Of a DNA stretch of 64,000 nt, positions 32,921-41,999 are shown piece by piece. Below the pieces are notes generated by a model. That model was not told where the DNA came from. It did no database searches and saw nothing but the letters and a program-made list of their open reading frames with translations. Within the stretch, counting starts at the first letter, position 1; the number at the start of each line of letters is the position of its first letter. The stretch comes from Dipteris shenzhenensis (taxonomy: Eukaryota > Polypodiophyta > Polypodiopsida > Gleicheniales), in the NCBI GenBank assembly GCA_047967505.1, contig CM106541.1; one strand, given 5' to 3'. The position numbers and the translations under genes were made by a program.

Positions 32921-33787
32921 ATGGATAGCATAAAAAACTCCTCGTTCATCGAGAAATTCTCAGGGAGCAATTTCCCAACTTGGCAGACAAAACTCCGGCT
33001 TCTTCTTATGCGACAAGGCATATGGAATATCACCAATGGCAAGGAGCCAAAACCCCAAGGTGATGATGCTAGAATCAGTTGGTGGGAGAACCAAAATGAT
33101 AAAGCAATGGCTATCATTGGCCTAGCTTTAGCTGACAACCTTATCCACCATGTGGATTTTGATAAGACAGCAAATGACGTTTGGGAAAAGTTAGAGAATT
33201 TGTTTGGAAATAAGATCAATAATTCCAAAGTATTTCTCAAACAAAAACTCTTCAAGCTCAAGATGAAGGAAACTGAAACCCTCAATGAACACTTGAGCAA
33301 TCTTGGGTCAATTCTCCAACAATTATCTGCCATCCGAGCCATTGTTGAAGATGATGATCAAGTTGCTGTACTTCTCTCAAGTATTGAAGACATTTCCAAG
33401 TACAATGAGATCCTTGCTGTCCTAAGAGTCAGCCGCAATATGAGCTTTAAGGATATGGTCGCTCATCTCATTGATGAGGACCGTAGGCTTACAGAGAAAG
33501 CAGAATCTTCCTTCGAATCTGGCAAAGCATTCTTTCTCAAGAATAAGCCCACGAAGAAAGGAAAACCTCTTAAATGTAATTACTGTCAGAAACTTGGCCA
33601 TCCAGAGGATCATTGCTTCAAGAAAATGGCAAAGGTACAAGCCAAAGAACATGCCAATCTGGTTGCGGAGCAGAGCGAGGACGAAGATGATGAAGCTACA
33701 CCTTCTGGACCTGAGGAACAAGCCTGCCCTACTGCTATTTCTGGTATATCCCTCCATGAGGTGATAGATGAAGAGTGGGCTTTCTAG
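32921..33787 (+). CDS. Intact copia-type Gag, 288 residues, sole gene of its element
   Basis: The only intact transposon gene in the window. Starts MDSIKNSSFIEKFSGSNFPT at an ATG in good context (CCAATGG) and ends DEEWAF-stop. Residues 1-190 fit the UBN2/copia gag capsid family (FPTWQTKLRLLLMRQGIWNI, VWEKLENLFGN, LNEHLSNLGSILQQL). Zinc knuckle CNYCQKLGHPEDHC at residues 219-232 (C-X2-C-X4-H-X4-C) binds RNA. An acidic tail (QSEDEDDEA) follows. It would assemble particles and package RNA, but protease, integrase and RT must come from another copia element. The lack of any stop or frameshift, while all neighbours are broken, suggests recent activity or selection. Confidence 0.88.
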   Translation: MDSIKNSSFIEKFSGSNFPTWQTKLRLLLMRQGIWNITNGKEPKPQGDDARISWWENQNDKAMAIIGLALADNLIHHVDFDKTANDVWEKLENLFGNKINNSKVFLKQKLFKLKMKETETLNEHLSNLGSILQQLSAIRAIVEDDDQVAVLLSSIEDISKYNEILAVLRVSRNMSFKDMVAHLIDEDRRLTEKAESSFESGKAFFLKNKPTKKGKPLKCNYCQKLGHPEDHCFKKMAKVQAKEHANLVAEQSEDEDDEATPSGPEEQACPTAISGISLHEVIDEEWAF

Positions 33788-34155
33788 AGTCATGTGTGTT
33801 AGGTACTCTGCCTTGGGTAGTCCCCCTAAAATGATGTAATAATTTGTCATTTTGTGTGCCTTGTCCTATAAAAGGCTCCACTTATTTCCATGTACCCAGT
33901 TAGGAGACAGGGGGGGTTGTTATGTCTTTCCTTTATCAGGCCTGGCCGAGTTCCAGGATGTTGGTGTACTCCCTAGACCTATGAGTTGGTCATGCATCCA
34001 TGCTCAGATTTGAGTCTCTGATCACATTGACACCTAAGCCATGAGAGTGCTTGGTTCAACCTCTGAATTATGCTCAGCTGTTAGCCTCTGAGATTGCCTG
34101 GGATGCACAGTCTGAATGATGTCATAGTCTCTCACCCTAGCTCCAAAGGGAGGTT

Positions 34156-34480
34156 TGTTGGAATCGGAGTCCTAGTGTGTGTGGTCCTAGTGTGCCTAGT
34201 CCTAGAGTCCTAGGAGTGTCCTATAGTTGTGTGAGTGTGAAGAGTCTTGAAGCCACTTGTGCCACCTCATGTGGTAGGTGTGATTCCTCCCCTAGATTAT
34301 AGGATCTAGATTCTCTTGTGTGTGACCTCATCTATGAGGTGTCTGTGTGGGAAGATAAGGCTTGCCCAGCCTATAAAAGAGGCTATGTACTTGCTGTGAT
34401 AATACAATCAATTAACATCAGTTCGTGCCTCAGCTCTTGACTCCAATCATGTGTCTCTCACCCTCTCCCCATTTTTAACA
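34156..34480 (+). repeat. 3' LTR of gag-only element
   Basis: 325 bp, 7 substitutions from the 5' LTR. Its last bases have changed from TTCAACA to TTTAACA. Confidence 0.9.
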
Positions 34481-35600
34481 TCCAAGGCATGAAGAAGAAT
34501 TGACCTTCCCTCGGGAAAGGTTCAAGCAATTCAATAACGAGAGTAACGCTGAATTTACAGCCATGTTCTGGAAACCCTATTTAGAGTTACCTGAGAAGCA
34601 TGAGGATGATAGAAGGAAAATGTATTTAGCAGCCCTAAGCCCAAAATTGAGGTATGAGGTTGAAACATTCAACCCAACCAACCTAAAGACCTCACTAAAT
34701 TGACTGAGATTGTTGAAAGGAAATTGAATCCTCGTAAACCCTTCAACAAAGAAAAGGAGAAAGCTATTGTACAAAATTTTAACAGTCAATCGCGTCCTAG
34801 ATGGACACTATTTCCTCCCATGACTGACGATGAGAAGAAAAGGTTGATTAAGGAGGGTAAATGTTTCCGATGTAAGAAACATAAGCCAGGGCATCCATGG
34901 CACAAATGTCCTACTCTATTAGCCAAAATTGCCAAGACCAATTCTTTAAAAGGGAAAGGTAAAGCATCCAAGCAGAAGGGTGAGGCTTCTACCTCCTCAT
35001 CCCAAGGATCTGAGGTGAACATTGAACCAAGAGCAAAGGCTATCCATTCAGCCAACACTAGTGTATGGATTTGTGAATTGGATAGAGAGTAGATATAGGA
35101 TGAATAGGGCTGAAATAGAAGAGTTGGAAAATGAGATTGATGATCTATCGTTTGTATACACTAAGCAGTTCTCCATCGCAAAATCATCTCTAGCCAAGGT
35201 CTACCTAGTTCAATAACACATTTGGGTGAGAGAATCTTTTTAATACTGACGAGTTTGTTGAGAATATGTTTCAGCTTATTGAGCAGGTTATTATGAAGAA
35301 ATTTCAGCAGCTTGGTATTCAGAAGAGGATTCTAAGCATGAAGAGATATTGAAGAGGCAATGCAGTGGTACTTCTGCATTTTGAATATTCAGCATCAAGA
35401 GGAACCAGAACTTGAAGATGAAATTTAAGTTCTGATTCAAAAAAGATCGTGTACTTTCAAGAGGAGACTGTTTGTAGATTATGAAGAGACGCAAATGCAG
35501 AAGTAAAAGAGAAAAGTGTACACAAGAGAAAGAGAAAAGAGAGGATCCAGAAATGATTGCTGCCCATTCAAGCAACAGGGAGAGTCACGACAAGAGAAAT
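34481..35600 (+). pseudogene. Gypsy gag fragment, right part with zinc knuckle
   Basis: Continues from 31,581: ELTFPRERFKQFNNESNAEF, LPEKHEDDRRKMYLAALSP, a frameshift near 34,700, KEGKCFRCKKHKPGHPWHKC with knuckle spacing C-X2-C-X6-H-X4-C (unusual: the usual middle spacing is 4). After 35,092 the sequence is non-coding or decayed to about 35,600. An ACGAGAGTAACGCTGAATTT phrase occurs both here (34,537) and at 31,424. Confidence 0.65.
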
Positions 35601-35617
35601 CACTAATCCATGATTAG

Positions 35618-36085
35618 TAGACATTAGAACATTTATATATTATATGCCAATGGTGTAACATGTATTTGTATTTATGATGGACACCGACCGAATTGTTATG
35701 GCGGTGGATCATCTCAGTATACAGGACTAGTCGAGTTGCTTCAGACAGCATCAAATTTGGACATGTGACACTTATTTTATTATTAAAGATGTGCACCCAC
35801 GTGTCTAGGTCCTAGGGGCAATAGGAAGGGAAGGGTGCATTGAATGGTAGATGCATGGGTCATAGGCTAAGGGTAGGTGTAAATGGGAAGATGGAACTTG
35901 AAGGGACATTAACGAAAGGGTATCACCCTTTCATTGTAAAACTCACGTAGCATTCTCTATCCACCTTGCATTCATCCGCCATCTCTCTCCCAGCTTGCAT
36001 GTAGGTCAAAAAGAGAAACAAGTACTCTCACGAGGGCGCTCTTTCCCCATTGGAGAGCCAATTGGCATTCAAATTCTGCACATAC
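35618..36085. repeat. Dispersed LTR-like repeat, copy 2
   Basis: Matches 50-560. It follows the gag fragment and probably belongs to the same gypsy family. No clear TG/CA borders. Confidence 0.55.
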
Positions 36086-36436
36086 GAGAGCCACCCTTGC
36101 ACTGGGCTATATTTTTTTATCTTGAGTCTGACCACTAGATTCCCGTTATTTTTTGTTTTAACTTAGCGCGTAGTACTCTGCAAAGGGCCTTAGCGAGCCC
36201 TTTGTTTCAGCCCACAATGGCTTCTATGGGTTACTTCTTGTGATTGTACTGTCTCATAAGCCAGTGAAGCTTCCAGAAGATGCAAAGACACCTTTCTTTT
36301 GGTTCTTCACAATATGAGGGTAAACAATTTAACTAAATAGCACCAATGTTCGAACCTAGGGCACCAACCCATGCTAACATACTTGCAACTAGGTCCCACA
36401 AGAGTAAAAATGAGACACAGAGGATGAGAGAGGAAC
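36086..36436. other. Intron sequence, nothing recognised
   Basis: Between the LTR-like repeat and the 67-bp micro-exon. Includes a pyrimidine-poor stretch and no coding similarity besides the exon. Confidence 0.4.
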
Positions 36437-36503
36437 CTGTAGAAGCCGCACCCTTTTGTTCTCTCGAAAAAGGATCTCACTATTCGCTAAGTTGGGAACA
36501 AAC
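36437..36503 (-). CDS. HCF145: HCF145-like micro-exon: SRPBCC strands
   Basis: A 67-bp exon: one base plus 22 codons, reading FVPNLANSEILF and then RENKRVRLLQ. The acceptor is GTGCAG before 36,503 and the donor is GTTCCT after CTACAG. It sits 141 bp outside the 560-bp repeat array. The sequence fits the SRPBCC segment normally written as FVPNLAISKIL..NKVR.LQ. The phase fits exactly with both neighbours. The exon is easy to miss because it is flanked by 3.35 and 8.95 kb of repeats. Confidence 0.8.
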
Positions 36504-36811
36504 CTGCACAAGGTACACATGCTCCAATAAAAAAATATGGCTTCAAGATTTTAAAAAGCTGATTTCAAAGGTACCTGAAATTTTCTTAAATAGCACAAAA
36601 TCACATTATTAACTTGACAAAGGCCACTAGCAATAAAAACACTATGAAGATGAACAAGCTCAATATACCTAGATGAATCCAGGAACATTCCCAAACTCAT
36701 CCTCTAAAAACACAACATAGTGCAGTTTCAATCTCATGAGAGTCACTCACAAGGTTGAAAACCATAAACTCCATCATGCATAGCAAGGACTAGCTACTAT
36801 GACATCCCCAC

Positions 36812-36856
36812 TGACGTCATCAGCGCCCAACAGTGGGTGTAGACCATAGTATAAAA
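36812..36856 (+). promoter_or_regulatory. bZIP palindrome plus TATA box in array unit 1
   Basis: TGACGTCA at 36812-36819 and TATAAAA at 36850-36856, with the same spacing as in copy 1 at 3,126-3,170. Orientation is plus, opposite to the host gene. Confidence 0.55.
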
Positions 36857-37371
36857 ATATGCTCTCACACATACAAATCCACACACCCACACATACTTGA
36901 GCATCCATTTATACAAAGTCTTCGTACTGAGTTTCTGTCGGCACTCCGGAGGTGAAGGGCAGACTCAGCCATGATGAAGGCTAGCACTAAAGGAGAAGGC
37001 TAATCAAAAGGTAGTCCAAAATCTCTTCATTCAAGCTACAACTGCTTGTGAAGTCTAAACATTTTCATTTTAGTCTCTCCCCAACGAGCATCTAAATCTA
37101 AATCTAGCTGATAGGGCAACGCACCATTTAAGATAGAAAGAATTATCACAATACCAGCAGGCCGCAACTTGGACGAAAACTTCACAAGGTGAAATTTGCA
37201 TGTCCGCTAATACGGCAGAAGCATATACCTAGATGAATCCAGGAACATTCCCAAACTCATCCTCTAAAAACACAACATAGTGCAGTTTCAATCTCATGAG
37301 AGTCACTCACAAGGTTGAAAACCATAAACTCCATCATGCATAGCAAGGACTAGCTACTATGACATCCCCAC

Positions 37372-37416
37372 TGACGTCATCAGCGCCCAACAGTGGGTGT
37401 AGACCATAGTATAAAA
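37372..37416 (+). promoter_or_regulatory. bZIP palindrome plus TATA box in array unit 2
   Basis: Identical arrangement, TGACGTCA at 37372-37379 and TATAAAA at 37410-37416. Confidence 0.55.
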
Positions 37417-38005
37417 ATATGCTCTCACACATACAAATCCACACACCCACACATACTTGAGCATCCATTTATACAAAGTCTTCGTACTGAGTTTCTGTCG
37501 GCACTCCGGAGGTGAAGGGCAGACTCAGCCATGATGAAGGCTAGCACTAAAGGAGAAGGCTAATCAAAAGGTAGTCCAAAATCTCTTCATTCAAGCTACA
37601 ACTGCTTGTGAAGTCTAAACATTTTCATTTTAGTCTCTCCCCAACGAGCATCTAAATCTAAATCTAGCTGATAGGGCAACACACCATTTAAGATAGAAAG
37701 AATTATCACAATACCAGCAGGCCGCAACTTGGACGAAAACTTCACAAGGTGAAATTTGCATGTCCGCTAATACGGCAGAAGCATATACCTAGATGAATCC
37801 AGGAACATTCCCAAACTCATCCTCTAAAAACACAACATAGTGCAGTTTCAATCTCATGAAGATGAACAAGCTCAAGCTGATTACCATCAAAATTTTTGCA
37901 AGAAAAATACGCTAAAGTAGAGGAACTAGACCCCTCACTACAGAAATTTTCCATTTGTAATAGTTAATAAGAGAACATATTCGCAAAATTTACTTGAAAA
38001 TAAAG

Positions 38006-38652
38006 CACAGTTACGCTGACACGCATTTCAGAGCCCAGCCAGGCCTGAAACGCCGTTTTAGAGAAGCCCCGTTTCCTGAAATGCGTTTCAGAGTCTGAAA
38101 CGTTTCAGGACCCTGAAACGGCTGGCTGAAACGTTTCAGCCAGTCTGAAACGGGCCGTTTCAGACAACACAGGCTGCTAGGTCTCCAAAATGACGCGAAA
38201 TCCGCCGCCAGCCCCGTTTTTTGTCTTTTTGCTTTCGATTTTGGCCTCCTTCCACTCCTTCAGCCTCCTACTCTCTCCATCCTCAAGGTTTTCCAGCCCT
38301 CCTTGAGCCCCATTCACTCCTTTCCTCTCCTTTCTCTCCTACAAGCTGCTTTAGCCCTCCATCATCATCTACTCCCCTCCAGCCCCCTCTTTCAGCCCTC
38401 TCTTTCAGCCTTCTGTTTCCTCCTCTTTCAGGCCCCACTTTCAAGTTTCAGCCCTCTCTTTCAACCCTTGGCTCTCTTTCAAGCTGTAGGCTGTAGCATT
38501 CTAAATGTGTGTGTTCTCATCTCAAAACCCCCTTTTCTAAACCCCCCCTTCCTGACGTGGCGTTTCCCCGTTACAACCCTCCCAAAAATCCCGAAACGTT
38601 TCCGTTTCTGTGTCTGTTCCCCGTTTCCCCCTTTCTGTTTCCCCTAACTGTG
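38006..38652. mobile_element. Non-autonomous hAT-like transposon 2
   Basis: 647 bp with perfect 8-bp target duplication AAATAAAG (37998-38005 and 38653-38660). Termini CACAGTTACG and, inverted at the right, CACAGTTAGG. The left subterminal 150 bp is packed with CTGAAACG/CGTTTCAG motifs, including a perfect 22-bp palindrome at 38122-38143 centred on AAACGTTT. The middle is pyrimidine-rich, the complement of the purine-rich middle of copy 1, so the two belong to one family in opposite orientations. No transposase. Confidence 0.82.
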
Positions 38653-38660
38653 AAATAAAG

Positions 38661-39854
38661 GCTGTATCATCCCAATTATCTAGCTTCTGACACTGCCTTT
38701 CGGTTTCCTCAGTGATAAGGGTAACCATGAAGCTGAGTTAAAGTGGGAGGATGCTCCCTATCATGGTGACAAAATTGCCCACAAGTATGGACAATCGTTG
38801 AGAAGAAGGTCGACTACGCCTTCATCACACATCCTTACCATGTATTGCTAGTGGATCTATGAGTTCTTTGAGCTGATTCAAATGGTCATCCACATTTTGA
38901 CTCTTTCATTCTGAAGCCTACACAACTGTCTTTTTATGGCTAAGGCATTCTGAGTACTAGCATCTTCAAACTCTTCTAGGCTTCAGCTAGTGTTTTCACA
39001 TTTCTGACAATAGGGACAATACTATTCTTGATGCTCGGATTTATGAGAGTATGAGCACATATGTTGTCTCTTCTTATCATGACTCCTGAAATCCTCTTTT
39101 GGATGTTTTTTAGTCCCATCAATATTTGCAATATTCTGAAGCTTGAAAATTTCTAGATACCGTAGATGGTTCCATCCACCTTCGAGCTCTGAAGAAGGGG
39201 CATTTCACTTGTCTAACTCATTGTGCTGTAACTAACATATCACATAGACTATTGGCATGCAGCGCGTGCTTCCCCCACCCCTCCCCCCCCAACACGAAAA
39301 AAAAATATTTCCATTAATGCTTGAGAAAAAAAACCATACAAATCACTATCTGTGTGGCGTTGATAGTGGAAGGAATGTAATGAAAGAAAAACGGACGTCG
39401 ACCAGCCTGTTTTCAAAGAACCAACCTCCATCACATCGATTACGCATGGAGAGTCAGCGGGCTGAGGGAGGGTCTCATCTGTACTCTAGGAGGTTGAGCC
39501 AGAGGAGCACCATGGAGAGTGTATACGTGTGTGCGTGCATGCGTATGTGTGTGTGTGGGGTCCACAGTATAAAAGCATCTCTACTGTACTTAGAAGTGGT
39601 CATCTAAGAGATCAAAGAAATAGACAGGAAAAGGGATAATATCATATTCATTTCATTACTTGTCACTTGCAATCAAAAACCCAATCCTTTTAAAAACGTT
39701 TAAAAATTAAACACCCAAATCATCAGAGAGAAAGTTCATGAAAAATAAAGAATCAAAAAATTAGGGAGCAAAGCGAAGAATAAATAATGGTTTTTGAGAC
39801 AGATATTTCTTGTCCACTTATTAAGCATAAAATTTAAGGTTCGGGAGGCTTTAC
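38661..39854. other. Intron sequence with possible LINE 3' tail
   Basis: No gene. Around 39,290-39,340 an A-rich block with CCATTAATGCTTGAGA resembles the 3' end of the minus-strand LINE at about 41,900 (CTATTAATGCTTGAAAG), so a short LINE tail may lie there. A GT-rich microsatellite is at 39,525-39,560. Confidence 0.4.
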
Positions 39855-39955
39855 TCTGGCAAGCTTTCATAAGCAGTAAGGACGGCCCAAACATCTTTTG
39901 GAGGGGCTTTTACAGTAATGGTAGCAACAACTTGGCGATGGACCCCACCATTTTC
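39855..39955 (-). CDS. HCF145: HCF145-like exon: start of second SRPBCC domain
   Basis: This 101-bp exon encodes 33 codons plus two bases. The acceptor is TTAGTGCAG before 39,955 and the donor is GTAAAG after the bases GA. It reads ENGGVHRQVVATITVKAP and then VWAVLTAYESLP, the first strand and helix of an SRPBCC domain (ITVKAP..VWAVLT.YE.LPE is a strong family signature). The two leftover bases GA join with the G of the next exon to make Glu, giving the expected LPE-FVPNL junction across a 3.35-kb intron. Confidence 0.82.
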
Positions 39956-40095
39956 CTGCACTAACCCCACCACTCAACAACATCGTGAAGTCTTAGTTAG
40001 TAACTCTGACAAGAGTAAAAAGTTTCTTACAGTGCACTCTTTCCAATGAGCGAGACAAAAAGCTGCAACTATGAACTGCTACAATTTTCACTCAC

Positions 40096-40555
40096 AAGTA
40101 AGTCATCCAGTCGCCGAAAATGAATTTCATCTGCCACACATTGATGGCCTAGTTGACAAGTTTTTCCAGTACCGCTCCAATACCAATCCGAATCTTTAGA
40201 CCTTTCAGAAACAGCACAAATTCCAGCTTCGATGGCATCTTTGGACACCAGCCCATCGCTTATCTTTGATTTTCTAGTTGAAGGAACAGTTTCTTTTTTA
40301 TCAACATCGATGAAGGTAGAAGACTGTGCAGAGACCTCAAGGCTCGTGAGAGGGATTCCATTCAACGTCCTTAAAGGCACAGCTTTGGGAACTGCAGAGT
40401 TTGTAGACTCTGATTTAAGGCTCATTTCGACCCGCTTAGCTAAAGCACACAGATTTTTAGGCAGGTCTGCTTTAATAATACTCTCAACAAAAGCTGCAGG
40501 AAATAAAAGCTTAGGTACCACATTGACCTCATAGTGTAACATGGTTGTTAGAGGC
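40096..40555 (-). CDS. HCF145: HCF145-like exon: end of first SRPBCC domain, linker, start of second
   Basis: The acceptor is TTGCAG before 40,555 and the donor is GTGAGT just below 40,096. The first base completes a codon begun in an unseen upstream exon. It opens with LHYEVNVVPKLLFPAAF and IIKADLPKNLCALAKRVE, the typical last strand and C-terminal helix of plant SRPBCC (polyketide-cyclase/START-like) domains. About 90 residues of Ser/Thr/Lys-rich linker follow, then WYWSGTGKTCQLGHQCVADE and RRLDDLL, which lead into the second domain. The next intron is only 140 bp. Reading through the donor gives VSEN and a stop soon after, which supports the splice site. Confidence 0.8.
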
Positions 40556-40988
40556 CTGCAACACCAAAACATTGTGACAGATCAGCACATATAGCACAAA
40601 CTGAATGTACTCTCTTTGTGTCTACTTATTAAACCCAGCATAGCCCCAAGATCCTACTGGACGATGCCAATAGCTGAAGCTTCTCACCTACAATGTTTGT
40701 TTTTTAAGGCAAAGAACCTCCTTTATCACATCAAAGTATTAGAAAAAGTTTTCTTTGTTGACACTGGGTGCACTCCAAGATTAACAAATCCAAATAAACG
40801 AAAAAGTAAATGAAAGCCAAAAGCGAAAGCTAGTCTAAGCTAAACCACACTCCTAACAGTGACACTTAAATTAAGATAGTGAGTAGCTACTAATGAAACC
40901 GCTTAGCTAGTTAAAAACTTAAACTAGGATTTAATATTGAGTTCATTGTCACTGTACCTTTTAAAGTCCCCTATTTAAATCCTTCACA

Positions 40989-41570
40989 CAAATGTCATAG
41001 TAGCTGGTCCCGGCTATGCGTGATGGAGTTTATGGTTTTCAACCTTATTAGTGATGATCGTGAGATTTAAACTTGCACTATTACAAAAATCCAACACAAC
41101 TAACATTTTACGTCTTCAACATTTTCAATGTACAAGGCAACTTGATATGCCAAAGGTACATAGTGAGCTGTTCTTTTTTCATCATTCTCTTATCAGAAGG
41201 AAAAATACCTCCATGTCTACAAACAAAGCCCATGACTCTCATAAATGGTTCCTTCCTAGTACATTTGTGCTTTGAAAATGGTTCCTTCATAGTAGCTAGT
41301 CCCGGCTATCCGTGATGGAGTTTTCAACCTTATTAATGACGATCATGAGATTAAACCTGCACTATTACCAAATCCAACACAACTAACATTTTACGTCTTC
41401 AACATTTTCAATGTACAAGGCAACTTGATATGCCAAAGCTATATAGTGAGCTGTTCTTTTTTCATCCTTCTCTTATCAAAAGGAAAAATACCTCCTTGTC
41501 TACAAACAAAGCCTGTGACTCTCATAAATGGTTCTTTCGTAGTACATTTGTGCTTTGTTAGTTACATTAT
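40989..41570. repeat. About 292-bp tandem duplication related to repeat A in inverted orientation
   Basis: Two diverged copies start at the CATAGTAGC phrases at 40,996 and 41,288. The first 90 bp of each (CATAGTAGCTGG..., GATGGAGTTTATGG, TTTCAACCTTATTAGTGA) is the reverse complement, with changes, of the middle of repeat A (2977-3250). The rest is A-T rich and not in repeat A. Confidence 0.75.
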
Positions 41571-41877
41571 CCCCATCGTCACGTCAGGTAGAAATGGCAA
41601 GAAAGATCTTTGAAAGGCATATATCTTGCCTTTTTTAAATACTGGAATTGTTCCATTCCCCTTGATATCCATTTAATATATATATTATATACCTCTGTAC
41701 GACAAGAATATATCCAATCGTACAAATTTAGAAATTTTGTTGTTCTAAAGTCCAAAAACTACACAAAAAATAAAAGAGTAAACGAAAGAGAATAAAAAAG
41801 AGGAAACAATCCACCACCACCTAAGTCAAATAACCATGGATCTGAAATATTGTGCCTGAGATTTTTACTTTATTTTT
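41571..41877. other. Nothing recognised
   Basis: A-T rich sequence with ATATAT runs before the LINE tail. Confidence 0.4.
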
Positions 41878-41999
41878 TATTTTTATTTTTTTTTGTGTAA
41901 AGAAAAGAACCTTCTATTAATGCTTGAAAGACTTTATAAAAAACAGCAGCCCCAAAGGTGGAGTATGGAAAAAAACATGAAAAGACTGAAAGAAAAAAT

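Larger units (their letters stand above)
31582..34480 (+). mobile_element. Gag-only LTR retrotransposon (TR-GAG type)
   Basis: 2,899 bp. LTRs of 325 bp (31582-31906 and 34156-34480; TGTTGGAATCGG...TTCAACA and TTTAACA), primer site TGGTATCAGAGCC at 31909-31921, polypurine tract AAAGGGAGG before the 3' LTR. Target duplication TCCGA on the left and TCCAA on the right, one CpG-type transition apart. The internal region has a roughly 1-kb leader and one intact copia-type gag gene, with no protease, integrase or RT. I count 7 LTR substitutions (about 2.2%). It lies in a gypsy gag fragment. A second copy starts at 63,517. Confidence 0.88.
36644..37875. repeat. 560-bp tandem array (2.1 units) with 20-bp flanking direct repeats
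   Basis: Period exactly 560 bp (unit starts 36,663, 37,223 and 37,783; the third copy stops at 37,859). Each unit is repeat A (274 bp, promoter-like) plus a 286-bp block B found nowhere else in the window. The array is bordered by a perfect 20-bp direct repeat ATGAAGATGAACAAGCTCAA at 36644-36663 and 37856-37875. Units are nearly identical (one change, GCAACGCACC to GCAACACACC, noted in B). Confidence 0.92.
1142..40555 (-). other. HCF145: HCF145-like gene, partial, five exons over 39 kb
   Basis: Five minus-strand exons join into one reading frame. Exon lengths from 5' to 3' are 460, 101, 67, 228 and 531 bp; phases match at every join and every visible intron has GT-AG ends. The product has the end of one SRPBCC domain, a Ser/Thr-rich linker, a complete second SRPBCC domain and a TMR (transcript-binding motif repeat). 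Known of the family: Arabidopsis HCF145 is a chloroplast protein needed for stability of the psaA-psaB-rps14 transcript of photosystem I. The assignment rests on remembered family motifs, not a search. The start, transit peptide and first SRPBCC half lie further upstream (not found), and the second TMR lies beyond the left edge. No stop or frameshift is seen, so the gene looks functional despite 38 kb of transposon-filled introns. Confidence 0.82.

Noticed and set aside
36644-37875. Array considered as a CRISPR or a centromeric satellite
   Set aside because: Only 2.1 units of 560 bp, no short repeats with unique spacers and flanked by single-copy intron.
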